DNA from: DTPU01 sp963827855
GTDB taxonomy: Bacteria > Planctomycetota > Phycisphaerae > Sedimentisphaerales > Anaerobacaceae
Assembly (NCBI GenBank): GCA_963827855.1
Contig: CAWHBY010000001.1
Location: forward strand, 62,001-126,000
Length of the DNA stretch: 64,000 bases
Direction of reading: 5' to 3'
The notes beneath the pieces are model-generated. The model searched no databases. It saw only the letters and a list, made by a program, of their open reading frames with translations, and was not told where the DNA came from. A program made the translations under genes and the position numbers. Every line of letters begins with the position of its first letter. The stretch's first letter is position 1. This document shows positions 43,391 through 52,957 of the stretch, piece by piece.

Positions 43391-44979
43391 CAATGCCGTG
43401 CCAGTCTTGTGCACGTCCCCAAGGCCAGGACCCACAGGATCGCCAATCCGCCCCACATCAGGGCCAACCCCGAGATGGCCTGGCTGTCCGAGTTGGTGGC
43501 GATCTGCTTGCCGCTCACGATCGCGACGATCAGGATCACGGCCGGCAGGCAACTGATCGCAAAGGCGCTGAGCAGGTGGCCTCCCCGCTTGATGATCCCC
43601 AGGCCGATCCCGATCAGGATCATGGGCACACAGCCTATGCCGAAGACCAGACGAGAATGGACCTCGGCCTTGATCTGAGCCAAGGTGTGCCGGATCTCCC
43701 CCTTGAGGGTCTTGACGCTGGCCAGCAACTGCGGGCTGGGTCCAGTGGAAAGGCCGGCGCAGGGTTGGAGGGACACCAGGTTCTCGAGTACGGGAGCGGC
43801 GGTGGACGCAGCCACGATGGACTTCGGCAAGGTCAGCCCCGTCTCCGAAAGCCGCAGCAGCGTCGTCCCGGCGGCATCCGCCGCACGGGCGCTATGGACC
43901 TCCAAGGAGACGCCAGGGACCCACTCGTCGCCCTCCAGCGTGAGGATCCCTCTGTCACATCGCCACCGCCTCGGCGGCATTCCAGCGGACCGGTCGACCT
44001 CGGTCATCTCCACGGGGCCGGTCAGCTCGATGGACCGGGTTCCGCTGGCGGCCACGCCGCCGGCGCTCACGCGGACCGTGCGGCCGGGACCGGTCAGTTC
44101 GTAGGGCTGACCGGTGGCCAGAACACGCCGCATGTCGTCTGCGAGGAGCTCGGCCATGACCTGGACACAGACCCGCCTCGCCCTCTTCTCGATAGGGCCG
44201 AACAGCAGCAGGTTGGACTGGATGCGCTTCATGTCGTCGATGCATTTGAACGCGACGCTGTCAGCGAGCAGGGACTCGAACTGCTGGCCTAGGGAGAAGG
44301 TTCTGACCTCCCCGGCCTGGGGCCCAAGCCCCATTTGGATCGTGTTGCGGGCTGTGACGCGGACCTCATTGAAGTTGCTGGTCCTGGAGAAGGAGACCTT
44401 GGCCGCCTCCGTGGCAAAGACCTGATCGACCTTTCCGGATCCCATCTTCAACACGATGACGCCGTGGAGGCTGTCGGTCTCAGGGCTGGCATAGTCGGTG
44501 TAGATGGCGAAGCGGTTGTCAGGTGGCACGATGTAGTAGCCCTGGCGCTGGAGCTGGCGGAACACGATCTGCTTGATGTTGGCATTGATGGACTGGTCTG
44601 CCAACTGCATGAAGTAAGGCATGACGTGGAAACTCAGTGCCAGATTCGCGATGGCGACCACGACCGCCAGCAGGAAGCCGGGATAGACCAACGTCACCGC
44701 ACTGATGCCGCTGGCCTTGCAGGCATCGATCTCGTTGTCCGTGGCCAGTCGGCCATAGGTCAGGGCTGCAGCGAACAGCGAGGCGATCGGCAGCACCAGG
44801 GTGAGCGTGACAGGGAGGAAGTAGATCAGCAGCTCTGTCACCTGACCGGGCGCTACGCCGTAGTTCTGTATGGGTCGCAGAAGGCTGCCCAGGCTCAAGA
44901 TCAACGTGAGTGCAAGGGTGGCTGGAAGGAAGACCTTACAGAGCTCCCAAAGGACGTATCGATGGAGGATATTGATCAT
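43390..44979 (-). CDS. LptF-family permease with enlarged periplasmic region
   Basis: 529 residues against about 360 for typical LptF. Begins MINILHRYVLWELCKVFLPA, with helices up to about 120 including LATDNEIDACKASGISAVTL, the conserved coupling helix of the family. The region from about 130 to 440 is much expanded and includes IELTGPVEMTEVDR, ILTLEGDEWVPGVSLEVHSA, likely a larger LptA-like beta-jellyroll. Two or three helices close the protein (FGIGCVPMILIGIGLGIIKR). Presumed LPS-transport subunit partnered with the next gene. A repeat lipoprotein lies 99 bp upstream on the same strand. Confidence 0.9.
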   Translation of the reverse strand: MINILHRYVLWELCKVFLPATLALTLILSLGSLLRPIQNYGVAPGQVTELLIYFLPVTLTLVLPIASLFAAALTYGRLATDNEIDACKASGISAVTLVYPGFLLAVVVAIANLALSFHVMPYFMQLADQSINANIKQIVFRQLQRQGYYIVPPDNRFAIYTDYASPETDSLHGVIVLKMGSGKVDQVFATEAAKVSFSRTSNFNEVRVTARNTIQMGLGPQAGEVRTFSLGQQFESLLADSVAFKCIDDMKRIQSNLLLFGPIEKRARRVCVQVMAELLADDMRRVLATGQPYELTGPGRTVRVSAGGVAASGTRSIELTGPVEMTEVDRSAGMPPRRWRCDRGILTLEGDEWVPGVSLEVHSARAADAAGTTLLRLSETGLTLPKSIVAASTAAPVLENLVSLQPCAGLSTGPSPQLLASVKTLKGEIRHTLAQIKAEVHSRLVFGIGCVPMILIGIGLGIIKRGGHLLSAFAISCLPAVILIVAIVSGKQIATNSDSQAISGLALMWGGLAILWVLALGTCTRLARH

Positions 44980-45078
44980 GAGTCCATCCTGATCGTGATC
45001 GTCCTTGCCATAGTAGTCGCTGGCCAGCCCATTGCAATAGGATTCCGGGGCTCCCTGGCGCGAAGACTGGAGGCGGGG

Positions 45079-46398
45079 CTATTGCAGGGCGGTCTGGACC
45101 CTGGACTGGAAGTGGGGCAGGTCCAGAAGCCCGGCGGCAGAGGCGTCGACGTCCTGCTTGCGGACCCTCAGGATTGCCGCACGCCCGGCAGTCGCGACGG
45201 ACGGGAAGGTCGCGGCCGTACTTTCTTGAAGCGGATCAGATCTTCCGATCAGGACCACGGTCACCCACTGCTCGGGTGCGAGATGGCGGATGTTGGATGC
45301 GTGAGGCAGTGCGGCAACCAGTCTGGCCTTGAATCGCTGTTCCAGATCACCCGGCGAGGCGGCATTGGCGTCAGCCGTGCGGCCGGACGGATCTGCCACC
45401 ACCTGCTTCCTGGCCCGTTCCCACACGGGGTCTCCGGAAGGACCGACCGCATCTGCCCCCTTGGCCGCAGCCCTGCTCTCAACAGGCAGGTCTGCCCTCA
45501 GCCGCAGGGAGAACACCACTCCCCAACCCCGGCAGTACAGGGCCTGGACAGGTTCGGCGGCGGGTCCCGGCGGGTCCTGCTGGCCAAGGGACGACCCGGC
45601 CTCGTTCGCGTCCCTGCCTTCGACGGCCTGGCACAGGATCAGGGACATCACACCCAGGTCCTCCCGGATCTGCCTCTGGCCGGCTGCGTCCTCGGTGTCA
45701 GAGACCACAAGCACTGAGGCAGGGGGGACCCGAGTACTGTTGGCTGGAGGGGCAACCCTGGGCTCCGCCGGGCCTGTAGCCGGTGGTGCACCAGCGGCTA
45801 CAGGCTCCTCCTTGAAGGCCACGTAGTCGTCATGGATTGATTCCAGGGTCGCATGTTCATAGGTGCGGCTGATCGGCTCGAAGCGGCAACCCTGCTTGGT
45901 CGGCGTCACGGTCCCGCTCCAGCCGTACTCCACAACGGCCCTGTAGCATCCATCTGCGCTGGTCACGGGGTCGCCGGGCAGACCCTTCATGACCACTCCT
46001 TCCAGGCCAGCGCTGCCTGAGATGGGGAACGCGGCCTTTGTTGCCAGGTAGTCCTGGTTTTCAGTACTGGAAACCACCCTCGTGTAGAGCCTCGAGCTGG
46101 GCCTGAACTGGTATCCTGCCAGTATGGGTGAGACCTCGCCGCTCCAGTTGGGCTCTATCACGCACGTGTAGTGGCCATGCAGGTCGGACATGGTCTCACT
46201 GGGCAGGCCCTTCATGACCACACCCGGCAGGCCCACATTCCCGCTGAGATTGACGTAATCCTTTTTGAGGGCTTGATCTACTGTGTTGGCCGTGCCGGAC
46301 GTCTTTGTGTTGTCATGTGAGACTGGGGCCACGCATCCGCTGATAAAATAGGCAAGAAACAGCATTGCGGCTGCCACATACTGAATAGTCATATTCAT
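45079..46398 (-). CDS. Lipoprotein with two carboxypeptidase-regulatory-like repeats
   Basis: 439 residues from MNMTIQYVAAAMLFLAYFIS with lipobox ISGC; GGAG lies six bases before this ATG. Two repeats of about 60 residues follow: SGNVGLPGVVMKGLPSETMS to GYQFRPSSRLY and SGSAGLEGVVMKGLPGDPVT to GCRFEPISRTY, each with a NWSGEVSP or GWSGTVTP centre, a bacterial beta-sandwich resembling carboxypeptidase-regulatory domains. After a Pro/Ala linker, residues 215-439 form an uncharacterised domain with LVVSDTEDAAGQRQIREDLG, VVFSLRLRADLP and WVTVVLIGRSDPLQ. Likely periplasmic or outer-membrane anchored. Role unknown; position upstream of lptF-lptG may be operonic. Confidence 0.75.
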   Translation of the reverse strand: MNMTIQYVAAAMLFLAYFISGCVAPVSHDNTKTSGTANTVDQALKKDYVNLSGNVGLPGVVMKGLPSETMSDLHGHYTCVIEPNWSGEVSPILAGYQFRPSSRLYTRVVSSTENQDYLATKAAFPISGSAGLEGVVMKGLPGDPVTSADGCYRAVVEYGWSGTVTPTKQGCRFEPISRTYEHATLESIHDDYVAFKEEPVAAGAPPATGPAEPRVAPPANSTRVPPASVLVVSDTEDAAGQRQIREDLGVMSLILCQAVEGRDANEAGSSLGQQDPPGPAAEPVQALYCRGWGVVFSLRLRADLPVESRAAAKGADAVGPSGDPVWERARKQVVADPSGRTADANAASPGDLEQRFKARLVAALPHASNIRHLAPEQWVTVVLIGRSDPLQESTAATFPSVATAGRAAILRVRKQDVDASAAGLLDLPHFQSRVQTALQ

Positions 46399-46524
46399 GG
46401 CACACTCCAAGCCATAGGTCAGGATGGCGCTGGTTGGCGTCGTTTATGCGTAGTATAAATCGGTTGGCCTGCGGTCTTGGCTTTGAGCACGTGGCTAAAA
46501 TCCTATGAAATTGCGAAAAAGTTG

Positions 46525-46553
46525 TTGTCAGCAGGGCGACAGGTGATTAGATT
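46525..46553 (+). promoter_or_regulatory. Candidate promoter for nusA leader
   Basis: TTGTCA, 17-bp spacer, TAGATT. Nothing better is seen between here and nusA. Confidence 0.35.
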
Positions 46554-46842
46554 AAGCTCGTATTGTTGCCTTAGGCTGCCCAGGCGAACCAAGGGCATGA
46601 GATAGCTGGATGCTGTATACGGGACAAAGTGGTGTGGCGTAGGGAAAAGGCAGATCTGGCGTATCTCGGTTTGGCGTCCGCAGCAGCTTCGGGACGTATG
46701 TTTCTACTTCAGGATCGAAACGACGATCCAGGTGTATTGTCAGGTTGCCTTCTCAGCATGGGTTACCGGAAACGAACACCTTGGAGGTCTGGGATGTAGG
46801 GTGAAGGTGGTTTGACAGCCTGGGTTCGGTGGCGTGAATGTG

Positions 46843-46875
46843 AAGTGGAAACTCAATGGGTTTCCACTTTTTTTT
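46843..46875 (+). terminator. Intrinsic terminator upstream of nusA
   Basis: AAGTGGAAAC (46843-46852) pairs perfectly with GTTTCCACTT (46860-46869), overlapping a run of eight T (46868-46875). It lies 65 bp before the nusA ATG: either the end of a small RNA or an attenuator. Confidence 0.75.
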
Positions 46876-46940
46876 GGCGACAGTGGCCGACTGGAGTTGG
46901 CCTCAGGGACCTGGGATGGCGGGTTAGGAAGCAGGGCACT

Positions 46941-48176
46941 ATGAGCCAGGAACTTTTGAGAATAGTGGACAACATCGCACGGGACAAGAATATCGAGAAG
47001 GAGTCGATCTTCAAGGACCTGGAAGAGGCGATGATTTCCGCCGTGCGCAAGCACTTTGCCGACCACGACAGTGAGATACTCGTGCAGATCGATCGCCACA
47101 CTGGCCAAGTCCAGGCGTCACGGGGCGGTCAGCCCATCGACATCAAGCAGCTCGGTCGCATTCCAGCCCAGACCGCCAAGCAGGTGATGATCCAGAAGAT
47201 CCGCGCGGATGAGCGAGACAGTATCTATACGGAGTTCGTCCAGCGCAGGGGGCAGATCATCAGCGGCACGGCAGTCCGCTACGAGGGCGGCGCCCTGGTC
47301 GTCAGCCTCGGGCACTCGATAGAGGGGTTCATGCCCAAGGGCGAGCAGATCATGGGCCAGACCCATCGACCCACTGAACGGGTGCGATGCCTGATCCTGG
47401 ACGTCAAGGAGGTCTCGAATCAGGTCAAGATCATCCTGTCCAGGACCCATCCCGATTTCATCCGCGGCCTGTTTGACTCGGAGGTCCCGGAGATCGGCGA
47501 AGGCGTCATTGAGATCAAGGTCCTGGCCAGAGAGGCGGGGTACAGAACGAAGGTTGCAGTCGCGTCGCTCGACGAGAAGGTCGACCCCGTGGGAGCGTGT
47601 GTGGGCGTGCGGGGCAGCCGTATTCGCAACATCGTCGATGAACTGGGCGGTGAGAAGATCGACATCGTACGATGGAATGAGTCTTCGCAGGTCTTGGTCG
47701 CCAATGCCCTCATGCCCGCCAAGGTCAGCGAGATCGCTCTCTGTTTCGAGCTGGGCAAGGCCACCGTGGTGGTGGCTGAAGATCAGCTCAGCCTCGCCAT
47801 CGGCAAACACGGTCAGAACGTCCGGTTGGCGGCTCGGCTGAGTGGCTGGGACATCGACATCCTGACTCCGGAAGAATACAACAACAGCGTGGAGCTGTTG
47901 GCCGGCACGGTCAAGAAGGTGGAGGGCGCAGATGAGGTGTTGGTGGACAAGCTGATCGCCTTGGGGGTCATCTCTGTTTTGGATCTGGACGACGTCGGCG
48001 TCGATCCCCTGATCGAAGAGCTGAGGCTTGATCCACAGATCGCAGGGAGACTGGTCGCAGCAGCGGCAGAAGAGGCCAAACGTCTGGATGAAACCGCCCG
48101 GCAGAAGCGGGCCGAGAAGGAACTACTCGCTCGCCAGGCCAACACGAACACCGACCAGACTCCAACGGAAATCTAG
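46941..48176 (+). CDS. nusA: Transcription termination/antitermination factor NusA
   Basis: 411 residues from MSQELLRIVDNIARDKNIEK, the standard NusA N-terminus. The RNA polymerase-binding domain is followed by S1 (about 130-200, ISGTAVRYEGGALVVSLG), KH1 and KH2 (VGACVGVRGSRIRNIVDELG, LSLAIGKHGQNVRLAARLSG), and a C-terminal helix-hairpin-helix-like tail (DKLIALGVISVLDLDDVG). No rimP precedes it, contrary to many bacteria. Head of the translation-factor operon nusA-infB-rbfA. May be self-regulated through the terminator in its leader. Confidence 0.96.
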   Translation: MSQELLRIVDNIARDKNIEKESIFKDLEEAMISAVRKHFADHDSEILVQIDRHTGQVQASRGGQPIDIKQLGRIPAQTAKQVMIQKIRADERDSIYTEFVQRRGQIISGTAVRYEGGALVVSLGHSIEGFMPKGEQIMGQTHRPTERVRCLILDVKEVSNQVKIILSRTHPDFIRGLFDSEVPEIGEGVIEIKVLAREAGYRTKVAVASLDEKVDPVGACVGVRGSRIRNIVDELGGEKIDIVRWNESSQVLVANALMPAKVSEIALCFELGKATVVVAEDQLSLAIGKHGQNVRLAARLSGWDIDILTPEEYNNSVELLAGTVKKVEGADEVLVDKLIALGVISVLDLDDVGVDPLIEELRLDPQIAGRLVAAAAEEAKRLDETARQKRAEKELLARQANTNTDQTPTEI

Positions 48177-48190
48177 GACGGGAGGACTTG

Positions 48191-50837
48191 GTGGCAACCA
48201 CACGCGTCTATATTCTGGCAAACGAACTAGGGGTCAAGAGCTCGGCCATCATCAAGAAGTGTCAGGATGAGGGACTGGACGTCAAGAACCACATGGCGGT
48301 CCTGTCGGCGGGCTTGGCCGCGACCATCCGTGAGTGGTTCTCTGAAGGCGACAACGTTACCACCGTAGAGACCGCCGAGAGGGTTGACCTGGAGAGGGTC
48401 CGGGTCAGGCCCAGGCACAAGAAGACGGACGCTGGAGGAGAGGACGAGGCGACAGGAGAGGGCCACGAGGCCGAGGCCGTCGAGGAAGGCGCAGAGGCCC
48501 CTGCGAGCCCGGTAGAGACGCCCGAAGATGTGCCGTATGTCCAGGTGGAGACGCCGCCGGCTCCAGCCGCAGAGGAAGTCGTTCCACAGCCTGTCGGGGA
48601 GCAGGTTGCCCCGCCTGCAGCCACGCCTGAGGAATCCAAGCCTGCAGAGCCTGTGGTCGTTGTGCCGCCGCCCAAGCCTACGATCGTGCCTGCTGGCCCC
48701 ATGATGGGCAAGCCCACCCCTGCCAAGCTGCAGGGGCCCAGGGTGGTACGCATCGAGGCGACCCGAGCCGGTTCGGCCTTTCAGACCGCGAGCCAAGCCT
48801 CGATATGATGCGCCTGTGACCGAGCCCTTGATGGCCGGTGGTGGAGACAAGTCCGAGCGGGTCGTTGGGAAGAGTAAGAAGCCGGTCGCCAAGAAGGGGA
48901 AGGTTGCGGAGACCGCCGAAGAGGCGGCCCGCAAGCCAAAGCCCCTCAAGTGGCGGCAGCGGGACATCGAAGAGCACCAGGCTCGGTTGGATGCGGCCGG
49001 TGGAGAAGGCCTCCGCCTGAGGCCCTCCCGAAAGATCGCGACCAAGGCCTCAGGCCTGGCCCGATCGCCAAAGCCCAAGGCCGTCACTGTGACTGAGCCG
49101 ATCCTGGTGAAGGACCTGGGCGCAGCCCTGGGCGTCAAGGTCAGCGATATCATTGGCAGGTTGATGCAGCAAGGCATCATGGCCAATGCCAATCAGGCAC
49201 TTGCCACGGACGTGGCGGAGATGGTGGCCTTGGAGTTCGATACTGAGTTGACCGTGCAGCGGCGTCTGAGCCTGGAGGACCAGGTCCGTGAGGAGTCCGA
49301 TCACCGAGAGCGGACTTCCCTGAAGCGCAGGCCTGTCGTCGTCACAGTGCTCGGCCACGTGGACCATGGCAAGACCAGTCTGTTGGACCGCATCCGGTCC
49401 ACGCAAGTGGCGGCCGGCGAGGCGGGTGGGATCACCCAGCACATCGGCGCCTCGCAGGTGTTCTTCGGTGACAAGGCCATCACGTTCCTGGATACGCCGG
49501 GCCACGAGGCATTTACCGCCATGCGGGCTCGCGGTGCGACCATGACCGACGTGGTGGTTCTGGTGGTGGCTGCGGACGACGGCGTGATGCCTCAGACCGT
49601 CGAGGCGATCGCGCACGCCAAGGCTGCGGCGGTTCCGATCATCGTGGCCCTCAACAAGATCGACCTGCCCGGATGGGATATCAACCGGGTGTATGCGCAG
49701 TTGGCCGAGCAGGGGCTGGCGCCCGTCGAGTGGAGCGGCCAGGCCGAAGTGGTCAAGACCAGCGCGAACACGGGTGAAGGAATCCAGGACCTTCTGGAAC
49801 ACATTGAATACGTGGCGGAGTTGTTGAATCCCCAGACCGACGACACGGTCCCCGGCACCGGGTGGGTGATCGAGGCCAAGATGTCTTCGCAGCAGGGCTC
49901 TGTCGCCACGGTCCTGGTCAAGGATGGATCGCTCAAGAAGGGCGATTGCGTCCTGGCGGGCGGCGCCTATGGCCGGATCAAGACGATCCGCGACAGCATG
50001 GGCCGGACGCTCAAGGCGGCGACCGGCGGTATGCCGGTCGAGATCCTGGGACTCGATGACGTCCCGCAGGCGGGTGATCGCTTCTACTGTCTGGACGACA
50101 TCAACAAGGCCAAGGCTGCTGCTGAAGAGACCCGGGCACTGTCCCGCGAGAACGCCCTGGCTCAGCGGAGCCAGGTGACCCTGGACAACCTGTTCACGCA
50201 CATCGCGGCAGGAAACGTCAAGGAGTTGAAGCTCATCATCAGGGCCGACGTCCAGGGTTCGGTGGAGGTCCTGAAGAAGCATCTGACCGAGCTGAGCACG
50301 GACGAGGTCAAGATCGGGATCCTCCACGCCGCGCCGGGCGGGATCACGGAGGGCGACGTCCTTCTGGCCGAGGCCTCCAACGCGATCATCATCGGATTCA
50401 ACGTGGTCGCCGATGAGCACGCCGCCAAGAGCGCAGACGCCAAGGGCGTGGACATCAAGTACTACAACATCATCTATCGCATCTCCGAGGACCTTCGGAA
50501 GGCCATGGCGGGTCTTCTGGAGCCGGAGGAAAAGGAAAACGTCGTTGGCCGGGCCACGGTTCGGGCGACCTTCAAGGTCTCCCAGGTCGGCACGGTGGCA
50601 GGCAGCTACGTCACGCAGGGCGTGGCCACCCGGCACGCCAAGGTACGGTTGGTCCGGGACAGCGTCGTGATCCGGGACAGTGCAAGCGTCGAATCGCTGA
50701 AGCACTTCAAGGACGACGCCCGCGAGGTCCGCAGCGGCCTGGAGTGCGGCGTCAAGCTGGCCGGATTTGACGATATCAAGGTCAACGATATCCTGGAATT
50801 CTACGAGATCGTCAAGATCGCAAGGACCTTGGATTAG
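48191..50837 (+). CDS. infB: Translation initiation factor IF-2, one frameshift near 48755
   Basis: Begins GTG at 48191 behind GGGAGG; VATTRVYILANELGVKSSAI is the IF2N fold. A Glu/Pro/Ala-rich linker follows. At about 48755-48762 the frame changes: after GPRVVRIEA the next in-phase reading is RPEPVRPFRPRAKPRYDAPV and continues unbroken to the end. Apparent stop TGA at 48806 arises only by staying in the first frame. The GTPase domain has GHVDHGKTSLLDRI (G1), DTPGHEAFTAMRARG (G3) and NKIDLP (G4); domains II-IV follow to EFYEIVKIARTLD. Total about 880 residues. Places fMet-tRNA on the 30S subunit. An indel error in the GGCGACCCGAGCC tract is likely. Confidence 0.9.
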
Positions 50838-50881
50838 TCGAGGACGCATCGGCCGCTGTGCAGCGGCCGGAGACAGACAAC

Positions 50882-51346
50882 GTGGCAACCAGACGGCAGG
50901 AGAAACTAGCGCGGCAGATCCAGCGGACGGTCAGTGACGTCATCGCCAACCATCTGTCGGATCCGCGGATCGAGGGCCTGGTGAGCATCACCCGCGTCGA
51001 GGCGGCTGCGGACCTCCGCGCGGCGGAGGTGTACCTCAGCGTGCTGGCCAAGGACGCGGCCACAGAAGAGCTGACGTTCACGGCCATCGAGCACGCGAGG
51101 CCCCGAATTCAGGCGTGGCTGGCCGATGAGCTCAACAGCCGGTTCTGCCCGGTGCTCCACCTGCGTCGGGATACCCAGTTCAAGAAGAGCATCGAGATCA
51201 TGAATCTGATCGACCGGTTGGCCGAGGATCGACAGCCCTCTGCGGATCAGACGCCGGAGGACCAGGCCTCGCCCGAAGGGTCGGGCGAAGAGGAACCGCA
51301 GGGGAGGACGGCTGACGCCGACGAGGCACCCGATGAAAGACAGTAA
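50882..51346 (+). CDS. rbfA: Ribosome-binding factor A
   Basis: 154 residues from GTG (VATRRQEKLARQIQRTVSDV); a GGAG is nine bases upstream. An upstream GTG at 50858 is possible. The KH-like RbfA fold is recognisable: IANHLSDPRIEGLVSITRVE, AADLRAAEVYLSVLAKDAAT, then RIQAWLADELNSRFCPVLHL and FKKSIEIMNLID. Needed for 30S maturation. The acidic tail from about 120 is lineage-specific. Its 3' end overlaps the next gene by 14 bp. Confidence 0.93.
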   Translation: MATRRQEKLARQIQRTVSDVIANHLSDPRIEGLVSITRVEAAADLRAAEVYLSVLAKDAATEELTFTAIEHARPRIQAWLADELNSRFCPVLHLRRDTQFKKSIEIMNLIDRLAEDRQPSADQTPEDQASPEGSGEEEPQGRTADADEAPDERQ

Positions 51347-52013
51347 GCTGTATACCGAGAAGATCAAGCGGCTGCACCGGACCCTCAAGCGCACGGGGTC
51401 CAAGATTCAGCCGGTCACCTATGAGGACCCCCTGGAGGCGTTGGTGTTTGGGCTCCTGAGCGAACCTGTCACGGAGTCTCAGGCCCAAACCATGCAGCGT
51501 CGCCTGACCAAGCACTTCGTGGATCTCAACGACGTCCGCGTGGCCAAATCGGACGAGATCGCGGATCTCTGTGGCGAGGACAGCCCCGCGGTCCGTGAGG
51601 CGGCCGATCGCCTGACGCGGGTGCTGATGGCCGTGTTCAACCGGTTCCACGTGCTGACCCTGGCGGGCATCCGGAAACTGGGCAAGCGTCCGGCCAAACA
51701 GCTCATCGAGGCCCTGGACGGGGTCACGCCCTTTGCGGTCCACTATTGCATGTTGACCTCCCTGCAGGGCCATGCCGTTCCCTTGACGGCCCGGATGATC
51801 GACTACCTCAAGGCCGAGCACCTGATCCATCCTCAGTCCGACCCCGAGGACACCGAGGGCTTTCTGGCCAAGCTGGTGCCGGCCAAGGAAGGATTCGAGT
51901 TCTACTCGCTGCTCAGGGCCCAGAGCGAGGCATGGCGTCCTTCCGAAAAGAGGGCTTCTGGGGCGTCCCCCGCCACGGAGGCAGCCACCAAGAAAGAGCC
52001 CAAGAAGAAGTAA
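51333..52013 (+). CDS. Endonuclease III-fold (HhH-GPD-like) protein lacking catalytic residues
   Basis: 226 residues. Helical pattern follows the HhH-GPD glycosylase family: PLEALVFGLLSEPVTESQAQ, LTLAGIRKLGKRPAKQLIEA, then the hairpin LDGVTPFAVHYCMLTSLQGH and VPLTARMIDYLKAEHLI. In endonuclease III the hairpin carries the catalytic Lys (LPGVGRKTA) and VDTHV carries Asp; here these are TPFAVHY and VPLTARM, and no 4Fe-4S cysteines follow. So likely not a DNA glycosylase. Starts inside rbfA, so translationally linked to the ribosome-maturation operon. The C-terminus is Lys/Glu-rich. Function unknown. Confidence 0.7.
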   Translation: MKDSKLYTEKIKRLHRTLKRTGSKIQPVTYEDPLEALVFGLLSEPVTESQAQTMQRRLTKHFVDLNDVRVAKSDEIADLCGEDSPAVREAADRLTRVLMAVFNRFHVLTLAGIRKLGKRPAKQLIEALDGVTPFAVHYCMLTSLQGHAVPLTARMIDYLKAEHLIHPQSDPEDTEGFLAKLVPAKEGFEFYSLLRAQSEAWRPSEKRASGASPATEAATKKEPKKK

Positions 52014-52037
52014 GATCGGCCCGTGTGAGTCCCTCCG

Positions 52038-52913
52038 ATGTCTGAATCCATCCTCAAACTAGGTCTTCCGGCGGGCAGCCTGCAGAAGGCTACCTTCGAA
52101 CTGTTCAACAAGGCGGGATTTCGGCTGACCGAGACGTCCCGCAGTTACTGGCCATCCATCGACGACCCCCAGATCAAGCCGGTCTGCCTCCGCGCCCAGG
52201 AGATGGCCCGGTACGTCTGCGACGGCGTGTTGGACGCGGGCATCACCGGCCATGACTGGATCCAGGAGAGTGCCTCCGACGTGGTGGAGATCTGCCCGCT
52301 GGCCTACAGCAAGGCGACCCAGAACCCCACCCGGTGGGTCCTGGCCGTGCCGGAGGAGTCACGCGTCACGAAGGCCGAGGATCTGGCGGGCGGCTTGGTC
52401 GCCACCGAGCTGGTGGGCGTGACCAAGAAGTACTTCAGCGACAAGGGCGTAGACGTCCGCGTGGAGTTCAGTTGGGGGGCCACGGAGGTCAAGGCCCACC
52501 TGGTCGACGCCATCGTGGAACTGACCGAGACGGGTTCCTCTTTGCGGGCCAACCACCTCCGGATCGTCGACACGGTCATCACCTCCACCACGCGGTTCAT
52601 TGCCAACCGCCAGGCCTGGGAGGATTCGTTCAAGCGAGAGAAGATGGAGAATCTCGCTATCCTGCTCACTGCCGCAATCGACGCGAGAAGCAAGGTGGGC
52701 CTGAAGATGAACGTCAAGAAAGTGGACCTCGACGCCGTGCTGGGGGTCTTGCCGGCCGAGAAGAGCCCGACCATCTCAAGCCTGGCTGATTCCCTGTACG
52801 TCGCGATCGAGGTGATCATCGACGATCAGGTGGAACGGGCATTGATCCCGGCCCTCAAGCGGGCAGGGGCCTCAGGCATCATCACCTATTCGCTCAACAA
52901 GGTTATCCACTAG
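52038..52913 (+). CDS. hisG: ATP phosphoribosyltransferase (long form)
   Basis: 291 residues, the HisG-L length with a C-terminal regulatory ACT-like domain (about 215-291, KVGLKMNVKKVDLDAVLGVL), so feedback by histidine is expected and HisZ is not needed. First step of histidine biosynthesis, ATP plus PRPP. Landmarks: LKLGLPAGSLQKATFELFNK, GVLDAGITGHDWIQE, VATELVGVTKKYF, and the PRPP loop VELTETGSSLRANHL. Begins 24 bp after the HhH-GPD-like gene, hence probably in the same transcript. Confidence 0.96.
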   Translation: MSESILKLGLPAGSLQKATFELFNKAGFRLTETSRSYWPSIDDPQIKPVCLRAQEMARYVCDGVLDAGITGHDWIQESASDVVEICPLAYSKATQNPTRWVLAVPEESRVTKAEDLAGGLVATELVGVTKKYFSDKGVDVRVEFSWGATEVKAHLVDAIVELTETGSSLRANHLRIVDTVITSTTRFIANRQAWEDSFKREKMENLAILLTAAIDARSKVGLKMNVKKVDLDAVLGVLPAEKSPTISSLADSLYVAIEVIIDDQVERALIPALKRAGASGIITYSLNKVIH

Positions 52914-52957
52914 CGGAATCTGTGGGCTGTCTTCACCAGGCAGCCGGGAGGAATTCC

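Larger units (their letters stand above)
46399..46940. other. Intergenic region and nusA leader
   Basis: 542 bp between the divergent lipoprotein and nusA. A TTGTCA/TAGATT promoter at 46525-46553 and an intrinsic terminator at 46843-46875 bracket about 315 nt that have no coding frame and no ncRNA family I recognise. Confidence 0.4.

Noticed and set aside
48740..48820. Programmed frameshift in infB
   Set aside because: No slippery heptamer, stop-proximal stimulator or conserved signal is visible; a plain indel error explains it.
49050..50888. A 612-codon minus-strand frame opposite infB
   Set aside because: Antisense to conserved IF-2 GTPase motifs; no independent support.
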